Source of the DNA: Ophiosphaerella korrae
Taxonomy: Eukaryota; Ascomycota; Dothideomycetes; Pleosporales; Phaeosphaeriaceae
NCBI GenBank assembly: GCA_028456385.1
Contig: JALNQF010000048.1
Coordinates: 207,121-271,120 of the forward strand
Length of the DNA: 64,000 nucleotides
Reading direction: 5' to 3'
The translations under genes were made by a program, and so were the position numbers. The notes below the pieces were generated by a model. It saw nothing but the letters and a program-made list of their open reading frames with translations, did no database searches and had not been told where the DNA came from. Of this stretch, positions 34,589 to 47,324 are shown in pieces; within the stretch, counting starts at the first letter, position 1, and each line of letters begins with the position of its first letter.

Positions 34589-35813
34589 ATGTCGGCCCCC
34601 AGTCGTTTTATCAGTATGCGTCTTGAATCTAAGCATGCTACGAATATTCCGCTAAGATGCATGTTTAGAAGATCAATCTACGAACCTGTATAGTTACAAA
34701 CCCAGCGTTGGCGTAACCTTTTTCGGGCTTGCAACGTACAAATTCATTATCATTGTCCATATAATGTTGTTCATAAGTCATCGGATGCTTTACCTCTGGG
34801 GGTTTTATCTTGGTCTATCCAGTGCGTAATTGCTGATATCCACATAGATCCATGACTAACATTCCGCAGTGGAAGTGGCAGGACTTGTAGCTCGAGCCGT
34901 ATTGATATTCCATCCCTCGAATTTCGATGCATTTTATTTTAGCTACTTTGCATTTCTGTATGAGTTTTGAGGCTCTTTCATTCCCATAACAATGGCACTG
35001 ACGCCGTCGAACAGATTGGCTCCTTCATTCATAGCTATAGGATGCTATTCCACCTTTAGCCGAATATTGTGGTGGGTTACACCACCCAATAGGCATAGAT
35101 GGCGTGTACTTTGGTGTCTCAGTCGTTGTGTCGCCAGGCTCTTAGTCCTCTTCGACATGTGCGGCGCCGCTCTTCAACTATTTGGGGCAATCATCTGTGC
35201 AGCCCCAGACAAGACCCCACAAGAATTAACAACTGCACTCACGGCGATAGAATCTGGGCTAACTCTGCAGTTGGTAACCCTTGTAACATTCGTCGTTCTC
35301 AGCATACGATTCCTGGTTGTCAGCTCGAACTGCGTGCAAGGATCCTTACCTACGCACTACACATTACACCTAGAATCAAACTGGCAATCACTCATCATTG
35401 TGGTTATCCTAGCTACCGCAGCTATTATTGTAATGATAAACCCTAAGATAGTCGTATACACAGTCACTGACAAGACACTCAGACACGCACCCTGTTTCGC
35501 ATAGCGGAAGTCTTCACCTCTTTAGACCAATCGAGTTATCTTGTGACTAATGAATGGCCATTATGGGTATTTGATGCTGTTCCTATGCTAGGTATCCGTC
35601 CGTGTTTTCGTCATCTAGACGACAGCTAATTAGTCTTCAGGAATCTTCATTTTGTTTGCTATTAGGTCGCCCGGCACATACCTGCCTACTGAGTTCATCG
35701 GCTTTTCTATTAAAAAGCTTAAATTGCAGGATCGGTTTAACGAAGCGCAGGATAATTTTCACGCGGCCGAGCTGACGGGGCTAACAGGGCTAGTGCAGCA
35801 GAAACATGTGTAG
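34589..35813 (+). CDS. RTA1-like seven-transmembrane protein
   Basis: Six exons (34589-34613, 34657-34821, 34870-34957, 35015-35429, 35483-35591, 35641-35813) join to exactly 325 codons with all phases consistent. The introns are 43, 48, 57, 53 and 49 nt. Family hallmarks across the junctions are YKPSVGVTFFGLATYKF, a short Glu-containing GLSMEVAGLVARAV, FAFLLAPSFIAIGCYSTFSRIL, LVLFDMCGAALQLFGAII, ATAAIITRTLFRIAEVF, and NEWPLWVFDAVPMLG. The tail is polar. RTA1/RTM1 proteins are fungal plasma-membrane or vacuolar proteins linked to resistance to toxic compounds and lipid movement; the substrate is unknown. The first intron is the weakest, so the first nine residues are less certain. It lies among decayed genes but has no visible lesion. 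Confidence 0.82.
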
Positions 35814-36266
35814 ATCGCATGAATGCCTCGTAGTCATTCAGGCACTCAAACACCAGAATATATAAACAGAATATTTCACTACTTTCAGTGTACCGCTCAA
35901 GGTGTCAGCCTGATATGTGTGTATAGAGTATCTCCCTTCGCAAAACTTGATCATTATAATTATTTTCGAACGTGGCGAATCGTTTCCTTTTGGTGCAAAT
36001 CGTTTCTTCGTAACCTCCATCAGGATCAGTACCATTCTTTCTAATTACCACGCAGGCTCTAATGATTAGGTGGCTCACATGGTTCCGAAGCCTACCCTGT
36101 CGCCTAACATTAGGCAACCTGACTTACATTGCAGACAGCACCAAAGTCGCGGTAGGATAGCCTGAATATATATAAACACCATCCCCAACTAAGATAAACA
36201 TATTCAGTCACGGAAAAACACACCTTGCGCGGACGTCACCCACGCTTGTTTTGAAATTTTGACCCG
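35814..36266. other. Intergenic stretch
   Basis: No gene recognised between the RTA1-like gene and the F-box/ankyrin pseudogene. Confidence 0.45.
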
Positions 36267-37724
36267 ATGGCGGCTCCTCATGGCTCTCCGCGCGGTATCC
36301 AGGATCTACCATCGGAGCTTTTCGAGCCAATTCTCCACGATATTATCTTAGTTTGTGGATTGTCGCGGGGACTAAGGCTAAGACTTGTCAATCGTATGTC
36401 GCAACTCCAATGCTCGACTACATGTATTTCCAAGATTCAGGGTTCTTTGCCGAGCAAGTTCTCAACGTTCTTTTTTTATATAAAATGTTAGACAAGACAT
36501 TAACTTCTGAAGTATCTGATCGATGAAAACCCAAGCTAAAGCAACCACCATATCCCTATGTAGTGTCCTACGTGGAATATCGTGTGACACACGAGCCTTC
36601 AAGCGGAAATCCTATGATAGATATTACGTATCCGTAAGGTTGCCGAGAAGTCAGCACCTAAACCAGAAGCGATTCAGCACTGTATCAAGTCTTTGTGCAC
36701 TCTGGCACTCCTGAAGCTAAAATGCATTTTTGTGGAACCACAGATCCAAATAACTTACAGCAACGCCGAGAGCACGTTACTCTTAAATACAGCAGCCTAC
36801 ATGAATTGTCCCCATAGTATTGTGGGTTTGCCTTGGCACCAGACTGAATCTCAATTATTTGGATCGTGTTTCGACCTGAGTATAAAATATGGATCAAAGG
36901 AGATGATTGAACACTATCTTGAAGTAAGATACCCCCATAGGCCCAACCACGATGATTGAATGATGGCATTGCGTACGGCCGCACAGCATGGACGAGCCGA
37001 TATAGTTCCTTTCCTTTTCCCATGGGATATTGAACGTCGCCCCTGGCTTTTTGACCCAGACGATATACCCCCAAATGAGACGACAATGTTGTCAGGGTCG
37101 TTATTCACCCCAAGTCCTGAGGTTTGGGATTATATTGTCGATGTGTATCGGCGATATGAATCGCCTATGAGAAACAAGTGGAACAAATGTCTGCTGCAAG
37201 AATGCGCTAGGAGCGGCTGGTATGACATGGCGGAGCATCTTCGTAAGAATGCCAGATGCTCCGATGGGACGCCATGGAGGCCAAAAAGCGACGGGAAGGC
37301 TCTGGTTTTGGCAGCGGAGTATGGCAACTCCAATATTGCCCGGCTGTTGCTTGAACATGGAGCCAAGGTCTCATACCAAGTGATGTGTGCGGCAGCATCG
37401 AGTGGTAGCTTAGAGACTATTCAGCTACTACTCACCCAGGACCCCGATATTACCGGAGCCACTGTCACTGCCGCCCGAGGGGGCTACGGAGACATTGTAG
37501 AGCTGTTACTAAAGCACGACGCGGACCCGAACGAAGACGACAAAGAACTCCCTGCAATTGATCATGCGATTCTTGCTAAACGCTTAGCCATGTTCAGTTA
37601 CTTAGTGCAGCATGGCGCAAAGGCTCCTACACCTGAGATGAAGGAAGTGTTGGTGAGAAAGACGGGAGAAAAAAGAGTAAAGTCAATGCTTTCATTGTTG
37701 GACTCAGAGAACGTTTCGACGTAG
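36267..37724 (+). pseudogene. F-box-like/ankyrin-repeat protein, interrupted
   Basis: The start MAAPHGSPRGIQDLPSELFE is an F-box-like beginning. A 47-nt intron (36394-36440) leads to FFAEQVLNVLFLYKMLDK, with TGA at about 36535 (R-TGA-KPKL; TGG to TGA fits). A frame change follows near 36628 into IRKVAEKSAPKPEAIQHCIK, and another TGA at 36957 sits directly before MMALRTAAQHG. The remaining 254-codon ORF (36960-37724) is open and holds ankyrin-type repeats (ALVLAAEYGNSNIARLLLEH, TVTAARGGYGDIVELLLKHD). Ankyrin repeats bind protein partners and F-boxes recruit SCF ubiquitin ligases. The last ORF alone could still be expressed as a truncated ankyrin protein, but the full gene is broken. Confidence 0.7.
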
Positions 37725-38022
37725 ATGACATGAAAGAGCGCTGCAACTATTTTTCAATAGTACGACAGATGACAATGCACCTATTCTCTGCTCAATTCAT
37801 TTGATACCCATATGGCAGTGCGCTGAACTTTCTATTCGGCCCAATAGTCTCCTTCGGTTACTTGAGTTGAGCATGAGATTCAATGAGCCTTCGCCATGAC
37901 TCTCCATATCTCCTGTTTGCCAGCGCTTCCGTGATCTAGAACAAACCTTTCTGACTTGTAAGTTGTGTTCTGTCGTTCTTCTACATATCGTTACACCCAG
38001 TCATGCCTGAAACCAGCAGGGT
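37725..38022. other. Short convergent spacer
   Basis: A 298-bp spacer between the convergent ankyrin pseudogene and ORC6. Nothing recognised. Confidence 0.5.
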
Positions 38023-39139
38023 TTACATTGCTTCAATTTTCTCGACCCGAGTCAAAATTTCTTCCTTCCATTTCTTATAGTCATTTCGTCGACGCTCGCC
38101 CAGATAATCGGTAGCGTCCTGCATCATGGTACCCAGACCGATATAATCGCCCCCATTGACCCTAGTCGTTATACTCTCTCCGTTGCTTGGGCGATTGGTA
38201 CCATCAGTGTATTCCACACCCTCCATGGCTTCCGTATCGTCCTGTGGCACAATATTCATGAACCATTCCATCTGCAGCCAACCCTCAGTTTTCGCCATGG
38301 GCATTAGGTCTTCGATTTCGAGTGCAAGCTCCTCGTATCTGATATCCCGGCCGGCAGGTAGCTCAAGAATTGTACTGACTACCATTTCCCGCCACTCATT
38401 GTATTGCTCGGGTGTGACATCGGTATCCCTCATCTTTGCGAATACATAGAGAAATACAACAGATATCAGGCCGAGGATGCGTGCGTTCGTGACGTTGGCA
38501 GATGCTGCCTGTGACGCGGCATCTCGTGGTCGCTTACTTGGTGTCTGCACCGTACTTGCTATTGCCATGCGTTCAAGCAAGGGCCGAATCGATTCTACAC
38601 CCGCAAAAATGTGTGGCGCAGCATTCGGGAATTGAAATGCCTTTAGAAGGCTACGTATAACGGTCATGACCCAATCTGGTACTTCGCCAGTTGTGCCATT
38701 TGTTTTCTTCGTGCTTCGTGGAGTCTTGGGCGTTCCTCTTTGAGAGTTAGATGCCGCTGTGGCTTTTTTGCTGGGTGTTTGGGGCTCTCTTAAAGCTTCA
38801 GGGGCTGGTAGCACGCTGCTCAAATAACTGTACAACTTCTTATAGACCCGAGGTGGACATGGTGGGCGGGAGACGATAGTCGGGAGGTTGAAGCGCTTCT
38901 TAGACCTGCATGATTAGCCTAGCGCTCTAATCTGACCAAATTCTATGATCGTACCTCTCGCAGGCTAGCTGAGCACATGCGTATGGTCGCGCTATCTCTT
39001 CATCAGGTTTGAGGGAATGCGCAATGCCGCGCGAGCGGGCGAGTAGCGAAACAGCTAATTCAATCAGCTCTGGCGGTAGAGGTCCATTCAAGGCTGGAAT
39101 AAGCCCAGTTAATGCTTGCTCAACACTTGATCTGCTCAT
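38023..39139 (-). CDS. ORC6: Origin recognition complex subunit 6
   Basis: Exons 39139-38955 and 38905-38023 with a 49-nt intron (donor GTACGA, acceptor ATGCAG) give 355 residues. The N-terminal TFIIB-like domain reads SVEQALTGLIPALNGPLPPELIELAVSLLA, then YACAQLACERSKKRFNLP and PRPPCPPRVYKKLYSYLSSVL. A basic Ser/Thr linker (TPSKKATAASNSQRGTPKTP) holds several SP/TP-type phosphorylation candidates. A second cyclin-like repeat follows (PDWVMTVIRSLLKAF), and the C-terminal helix YKKWKEEILTRVEKIE is the segment that docks on ORC3 in relatives. ORC6 helps bind origins and load MCM2-7. I chose MSRSS as start because it matches the conserved N-terminus; an upstream in-frame ATG would add 14 residues. 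Confidence 0.9.
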
Positions 39140-40139
39140 TGCGGAGCATATGGATAAACACAAGCGATGACGATGCATCAAAGTTCAAGCGCGTCGCGTG
39201 TCGACCTCGATCTCACGTGCGCGCTAAACCTGATTTGCTGTACTAGGAATGGATAAGAGGTACCAGAACAGGAAACTATGCAAATGGTATTGATTACGTT
39301 GGGTGTACTGACAGGTGACTGTATGTTGTACCTATATCATGTCACTACGTGATGGATATCGTTCGTGCCACATATTCTCCAAGAGCACCTACACACTGTG
39401 GCACCCGGCGCACGGCGGCGTCAATGCTAAGGCTGCTTCACTAGTGCATTGGACCGAAGACGCGTTGAAGAGGTGACAAGTCTAGGGCCTGAAATTTTTT
39501 AGTGCGTCTGGGCTAGTACAAACCTGTACCAATCCGCCAGATTAGTCTTCTGTGCAAACATGGCCTACCAGCGGTAGCATAGCATGTCCAAGGGAATTTT
39601 GGGGTCTCATATTCTTGGGGAGCCGTGGTAGGGAATACCACACTAAAAACAACATGTTGTGAGTTATGCTTCACGCCATGGTAGAAAGAGTGCTCTCCTT
39701 AGCCATATGAGAATCACTTCACCCCCAATCTTGGTTGCTCTTTTTGAATATTCTAACACGTCCTTGTCGAAGGCTAGAAAGTATATGTAAAGGAGAGACG
39801 CATACTCTTACTCTAGTAGAGCATCCAACACTAATAGTTACGATAAAAATATTGAAAATAATCTTACCATGGCAAGGGTTGCTACTCACTGTCCTCACAG
39901 AGTCGTTATCTGTCCCATATCACAAACTTACTTTTGTACAACTGATGCTAGCTCTAGAAGTTACAATTTACCAGAAATCCCAGCGACCACCCCACTCCTA
40001 TCTATGCAAGAACCTCGAAATAACAACCAAAAATAATCATTTAACCCCACCCATGCCAAAAGATTCTCGCAATGCCCCATCGCAACATATACCTATTTAC
40101 AACCCCATTCCCAAACCCCCACTCCCAACCCTCGCACGC
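39140..40139. other. Intergenic stretch upstream of ORC6
   Basis: No gene is supported. A 206-codon plus-strand ORF at 39735-40355 is Pro-rich, partly antisense to the SET-domain gene and lacks domain features. Confidence 0.5.
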
Positions 40140-41475
40140 TCACACCCTCAACTTCCAACTCCAATGCTTCCTTACCCCCTTCAACATCTCCTCCCAAATC
40201 CTCAAATTCTTCGACCACCGCCCATCCTTCAACAACACCGCCACCCTCGCCTTCTCCGCATACTCCCTTGCGCTCTCCTCGTCCCCAACGGCATTATACG
40301 CCAGCGCCGCAAATCCGTACGGAATGTCCAGAAAGCCCTCCAGCCCCTCGTCTAGGTGCACCTGGATCAGCTGCTCGGCCAGCGCCGGCGATCCCTCCGA
40401 TGTCGCGGACCAGTCGTTGAGCTGAGCTTGCAGCGCGCCGATGTAGGAGAGCGTCGTGTCAGATGTGGGGTCGGTGCAGCGTGCGCACATGCAGGTGAAG
40501 TGGAAGGATTCTAGGTGGTCTTGCCGGGTTTTGTGGGGCTCGAGGGGTGACGTGTCTGGCTAGTCAGTGAAATGATCTGAAGGTGTTGTGATGGGAAGAT
40601 GTACATGAGATTGTTATTTCTTCATCTTCGGCGATGGGCCGGGTCACGTGCACGGTGTGTGTGAGCAAGTCGGGGTCGATGGCGTATTGGGCGCTAGGAA
40701 GTTATTAGGTTTCGTTGGCAATGGTAGACGGGGTGGCTTACTTTGGATCACAGGCATGGTTAAATCGCGATGTTTCGGGGAATAGGGCGAGATGATTTAC
40801 GCCCGCAATGTGGATTTGGAATGTGTTTGCCTTGACGATGTCTTGCACCCTGACTCTTTCGTCCCCGATTACATAGGCTAAGGACAGGAATTCGTTTTTC
40901 GTCTTGTCGGGTAATTGCTCGACGGCGAAGCGCCACCATCGTTCGCGCTCAAGGGTACCGAATTCCATTTCCAGAAGAGCAAGGAACACGGGCGTGTATG
41001 ATGTTACGCGATCTTTGAACTTGAGTGGTTTGGAGGCGAGCATGCCGATACCTTTGTTGGGAATGGAAGTCGCACGCCATGTGCTGGAGAAGGTGTTGAT
41101 GTTTTCCATTTGGAGGATTGATGGATCACTGAAGCCAGGGAGGGTAGCAAATTCAGAGGCTACTTTGGGTGAAGTGAATAGTGTTATGCCTCTTCCGTTG
41201 GCAAATGAAGTCGATGTGTATACGCAGAGCTTGTCGTTGATGCTTGGAAGTACATCTGTGCATATTGGAGGGTATGACCAGGGTGCATAATCCTTCTCTT
41301 TTGTGTGAATCGCAGACGCGTACTCTTTCCCACGATTCCCTGATGAGTATATATCATTTGTGCGAAGTGGATACTCATGCCAACATTGCTGGTCTAAAAG
41401 GGTGTGTGCATTGACCCAAGGCAGGGTTACGACGATTGGGAGTAAAGAAAGTTTGTAATAATACATTTCATGCAC
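40140..41475 (-). CDS. SET-domain protein with an N-terminal signal peptide
   Basis: Exons 41475-40742, 40693-40605 and 40555-40140, with introns of 48 and 49 nt, give 412 residues. Residues 1-23 (MHEMYYYKLSLLPIVVTLPW and onward) look like a cleavable signal peptide. The SET domain begins at KGIGMLASKPLKFKDRV, and the junction of exons 1 and 2 produces the cofactor-binding RFNHACDPN-AQY motif. Exon 2 ends EEITISY, the conserved catalytic tyrosine segment, and exon 3 carries a CMCARC post-SET cysteine cluster and a helical C-terminus with TPR-like character. SET proteins methylate lysines with S-adenosylmethionine, usually in the nucleus or cytosol. A secretory N-terminus is unusual, and the substrate is unknown. 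Nothing in the sequence is broken. Confidence 0.82.
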
Positions 41476-41857
41476 GTATTGAGGACAAAGTATGTTGTTG
41501 GAGATGGTGTTAGGATTATGTCAATAACACATTGCAGGTTGCAGACATTTCAACTTGCCGCCATGGCATTTGGCAGTGCTGAAACGGAGGATGTCGCGAG
41601 ACGCCAAACATGGCTTGCCAAGCAACCTGCTTAGTAAGGGGTTTGATCAATCTTCCGCCAAACGTTTTCAATTTCTGTAGTAAAAAAATGGGTATTTTTA
41701 ACTTCATATACTAACCTAAACACCTTTCAATGCTATCTTGACAAACTAAAGCCTCCAGAAGTTCAGGCGCATCCAGTGTTAGCGATCGGGGCCATGACAA
41801 TTCCGGACTGGAACAAGATGGGGAGAATACAGATACATCTGCTATGCCGAAAATTGA
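41476..41857. other. Intergenic stretch between the SET-domain gene and KRR1
   Basis: A 382-bp spacer holding the probable SET gene promoter and the KRR1 3' region. Nothing else recognised. Confidence 0.5.
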
Positions 41858-42946
<1,089 letters not shown>

Positions 42947-43327
42947 AATCGCAATCGTGGAGTGTAACTCTTGTTTGCGCAAGCTGTGCTTTTCTTAGGC
43001 AACTTTTTTTGCGAACTGCTAGCGTGACCGCCAAGGTATTGCCAGGTACTGAATCTCAGTACCCTGCCATCTTGGCCCGTGCGGCGGGTTAGCACTGACA
43101 CAGCCGGATGCATACACTAGCACGTGATTAGACCACATATTATAGAACTATTTATTGAGGAGCCATATGTTGCTTCTGGTTGGCTTACAGTCATATGATC
43201 AAAGATTGTAGGTAGTCTAGGTATTGTTGGACTTCTAAATCCCAACTAAGAGGCCGAGTCTTGGCTGTGCGTGGCGCATGTGACATCGCCAGTCGCTGTT
43301 CTAGCCTTGTAGGAACAATTACTACAT
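42947..43327. other. Intergenic stretch upstream of KRR1
   Basis: Contains the KRR1 promoter. No other gene is recognised. Confidence 0.45.
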
Positions 43328-43696
43328 GTGCCCTCGTGGAGTTGGGCGGCTGTTGAGGGTCCCAAAAGCGGGTGTCCCCGCTCTGGTTGTCACTTAGAAA
43401 GCGTTTTCAAGAGCTTATGGATCAAAAGCTCTGGAGCTTTGAGCATTGCCACATTTGTAACCAAATCTCGCTTGCAACTACAGTTGATATCAAGAGATAT
43501 CTGGTTTATAATGTGGATCCCCAAGCCCGAACAAGAGTTAGTTTCTTGTGGGCATCGTGGCCATACCCCAGTTTTTGGGATCTGGGACACTTCCTCAAAC
43601 GATGAAGTTATTGGTATAACTAGCTGCCTTGGAGATTCCTCTTTCGTCTTCCGTCACTTACACCAGACGCACCTTGCTTGTTCCTTGCGTTGCTAA
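43328..43696 (+). pseudogene. HET-protein C-terminal fragment
   Basis: The open frame begins PSWSWAAVEGP, the tryptophan motif found in the C-terminal part of many fungal HET proteins, followed by a low-similarity region to about 43696. No HET domain precedes it within the neighbouring sequence, so it is a truncated relic. The call rests mainly on this one motif. Confidence 0.45.
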
Positions 43697-44647
43697 CTGG
43701 ACAAGGTTCAGATTGTTAAGTCACTCCTTCTATAAAATACTGGATAGATTTTTTGAATGCTTCCAGTGACACAAATGCCTCATAGAGCACTCATGAACAA
43801 TCTCGGTTCTCAAGTACCGATGAAGAGCTGCATACATCATTGCGCAAGCCACAAGAGGATCGTCTCACACCTAGTATAGCTGATAAGCTCATTGAAAACA
43901 ATCAATACACGAGGCTTATAGAACAAAAGGACGAACTCGCCGCAAACGAGGCGGTTGAGAAAGAAAATGAGGTTACGATCAACCAGCAGATAACCGTCAA
44001 TGCTAATAAAGGAGCAGTCCTGGAGCAATATGATTATTTCGACAGCAGTGATAGCGATAGTAAAGAATCCGAGGAGGTTCCACTAATATCGACCTGATTA
44101 TTATCTACCCTCTTATGCAGTATGGGGTGACATCGCTGCTATACTGTAGATAAGATACATGAGTGATACCTAACACTTGGATTAGATTTTGAACATTTTT
44201 TAGCTATCTAATGTATGGAACTGCATACTTTGCATGCAGCTCTCTTATATCAGCCAATATGGTAATGCAATTCGAGGGGTACATGTAAAAGATTGGAATG
44301 GGCAAGTTATAACGCTCGGACTAGCATCTTCTGCCGCTCCAGTGGATATATCTTCCTCCTTGTCTGAAATAGCGGAAATGGGAATCGAGGTAAAAAATCG
44401 AGGGCTACTCTCAGCTCGAAACTGCTTGGAAACGAAAAACAGAAAGGTGTGCTAGATCCCAGAAAGGACACTAACAGAAATTCGAAATCGAAAATAAGAA
44501 CCGGAAAAAATGATAAAACTATGAACTGGCTGCGGAACCTAGCTAGCCTTGGAGCAGATGTTACGGAGATGACCTACTTGAGCTCGTCACTAGTTCCCAA
44601 CCCCAGCCAATCTCGTTAGCGGTAGAAACGTACTACATTTGGCGTTC
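43697..44647. other. Gene-poor stretch with one small acidic ORF
   Basis: A plus-strand frame at 43840-44097 encodes an acidic, Glu/Asn/Gln-rich peptide ending in a Ser/Asp run (FDSSDSDSKESEEVPLIST). No start, intron or family could be confirmed. It might be a relic exon. Confidence 0.35.
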
Positions 44648-45424
44648 CTAATCGTCAAATGTCGGGGTGTCCAACCAGGTGCGTATCTTCTCCAGAGCGA
44701 ACAAGTCATGGCGATAGTCTGACGTGTGATAGTCCTTTATCTCTCCATCGAGCCACCCCTTAGTCCCCCGGCTGGTCCCTAGTTTGGCACCGATCTCGCG
44801 TGCGGACCTGAAGTCAATCAGGATTGGCATACCTAATTTGTCGACTAGGACGTTGCTTGGATTGAGGTCGTTGTGGGCCCAGCCAATAGAATTCAAGTAA
44901 TAAATAGCCGACTCGAGGGCCTGTATGAAGGGCCCCTTATTTACGAACCCAACTTTGTTCTTGAGGTAGTCAGTTAGTGTATTGGGGTGGTAGTCGAGGA
45001 CGAGGCCGGTAATACGGCCACGGCGAACGCGGCAGCCGTGATAGTGGATGATGTTAGGGTGTAAGTGCTAGGAGAGTATCTCCATGACCTCGGCCTCCTC
45101 GAGTAAGCCTCTAGGGGTTAGGTTGAGGACCTTATATTCTTGGAATATATCGTATAGAAAAAGGGTTGGGCGCTTGATATAGATATTGAGTGGGGGTATA
45201 TCTGGCGCCTTAGTAAGTTTTATATCCGAGGGCGTCGTCTATTTTGGAAAGAGGTTATTATCAGGGATAGGAGCAAGGGCAGATGTGAGTTGCTCAGGAG
45301 TGATATTATGCTTAGGATGACTTAATTTGCCGAAGTAGGCAGTGTCATCCTCGTCGACAACTGTGAAGGTTGTGTATTGGAATTCGCTAGTTTCTTCGTT
45401 AAATTTCTCGTAGAGGGAGGCCAA
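44648..45424 (-). pseudogene. Protein kinase-like gene with two in-frame TAG codons
   Basis: A single frame of about 258 codons, 45424 to 44648. The N-terminal third has no match I recognise. The kinase part reads EEAEVMEILS-stop-HLHPNIIHYHGCRV, ITGLVLDYHPNTLTDYL, ALESAIYYLNSIGWAHNDLNPSNVLVD (HND replaces the usual HRD, as seen in several fungal kinase-like families) and ILIDFRSAREIG (DFR in place of DFG). Two TAG codons, at about 45239 and 45071, sit where CAG (Gln) would fit, consistent with C-to-T change. The activation segment GTKGWLDGE is followed by a short C-lobe, so even the original protein was compact. The HND and DFR departures may have impaired catalysis before the nonsense mutations. 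Confidence 0.72.
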
Positions 45425-47324
45425 GTCTTCCTACGTTGTAACTTGAGGCATCATAATGATAGGGATGTCTTCTTACTGCTAGGATATAGAGTAGTGTTTC
45501 AATTCTTCGACAATTGAAAGAGGGGAAGATATTCTGACAGATGCGGAATAACAAATAAGCAAATTTTGTAGCAAAAGCCGTAGTAGAAAATAAATAAGCT
45601 AAATGGAGTGGTTATCTTATATATTCAACTATGGTCAAACCATTATTGGCTGCTGGCTCTCGGTTAACAGGTTTGGCGCACGTACACTAACACCAATGCA
45701 CTAGCACCTTATAACACACCTATTTTCTCAACATTCTGTATAGCCAATGGCCTCAAATTTAAAATCGATATGCTTTAGCATTATATCTATCCTTAATTTC
45801 AGCTAGGCGTGCTAGGTAGTTGTTATCGTCCGATTTATCTTCTTAGCTCCTAGTAACTTCCATGCTTTATGGAATCTCTTCAAACCTTGTTTCTTACTTT
45901 TACATCTCCTGGAGTAGAAATTCTGTTTAAGAGGTGATGCCCACGTCTCTATGATGGAGAAACCTGGGGATTTCGATAATAAAAGTATATAGTCTATACT
46001 ATGTAGATCTATCTACTTAAGAGTCGTTTTTAAGATTTGAGCTGAGTCACGGTCTTGCTATAAGATCTACTCTCCGCTCCTCTTAAATAGATTGCTCTAG
46101 AGAGTTAGGAGTATGACTTAAGTGTATATACGAGTATTTATCTTGCCGTTACGATTGCTAGCGTTATATAGCATTGCCCACGCGAAGTTATAGCCCAAAA
46201 TACAGTAAATATAGAACTATTTTTGAAAATTTGGATTAGGAGCGTAGTATTTCTTATACAAAATGTTAGAGGGACTATACTTAAAGCGATCTTCAGAATT
46301 CCTCTCAATTCAAACTTAATATTTTAGGCTAGTCATGTAGTGTATCTTATTATACCACAGAACGTTAAGCTAGTATAAAGGATTAGGCCGCAGTTGTAGT
46401 TATATAGCACGGTAATCCTTTTGTATAGTAATCTGCTCTAGCTCATGAAGTTCCTTAACAACTGTGCAGTATATTTTTATCTAAGTTTCTCCTTTAACAT
46501 AGCGTTAGATCGTCGTTAAGTAATACTATAGATTCTCCTTGCCTTTGACGTCGATATACTCCTTTACAACACTAGATCTCTCTGCAAAGTCTTGCCAAGG
46601 ATTGCTCTCCTCTATAAATGGAGCTTTATTCATATATAAGTTGATAGCGTTGGCGTCGTTGGCTGTGGGGGGGCGTAGTACGCCGAGTGTGTCGGGCTGG
46701 TCTGAATGCTGCAGCCTCCGGCATTTGCCACTCCTCAAAACTCACCGAGATTTCGTCGGTGCTATCTAAAAAACTCCCTGAATAGCATCTGTACTTTGCT
46801 GAAGGTTCTCCTTTTGGCAGAAATAATATACTGCAAGTATTGCAGAGTGTTGTAGCCTTGCAAGTTGAGCCGGTTGCTTATCTAGCACCAGCTCCGGCGG
46901 CGGCGTTGTAAGCTCAATCACAAACTATCGTATATTAGCAAGAAGAACTAGGAGAATCAAAAACGGAGTGTGGTTGCAGGGGTAGGTGTATTCAATAGGA
47001 CATTTTTTACAGCTCTCGTCACTATTTCGTACATGTACATGTGGACTTTCATTGGCTGAGGATACAGGTGAAGGGCGTCAAGCCAAGAGAGGAGACAATT
47101 CGAGAAGTGGAGTAATTAAAGATCCGGCTGCATTTCGGGAATGGCATTTTAACGAAGAGCAACATCATAGCGCGTGGCGGGGGAGAAATCAGACTTTAGT
47201 CAGTCAGTCCCTCTCCAGGCTAGGCGCTTATAACCCCGCGCGAAAATAACGCCGGGTTGGAATCTCACTTTGTCTTCTATGGTGACAGCGCAATCCGTAT
47301 ACTCTCTGCTTTAGCGGAGGCAGG
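45425..47324. other. AT-rich gene-poor stretch
   Basis: Largely AT-rich with frequent stops in all frames, typical of RIP-mutated repeats. Short ORFs near 46526-46769 and 46986-47249 have no domain support. No transposon family could be named. Confidence 0.45.

Noticed and set aside
39735..40355. A 206-codon plus-strand ORF
   Set aside because: Pro/His-rich, no domain, and its 3' half is antisense to the SET-domain gene's last exon.
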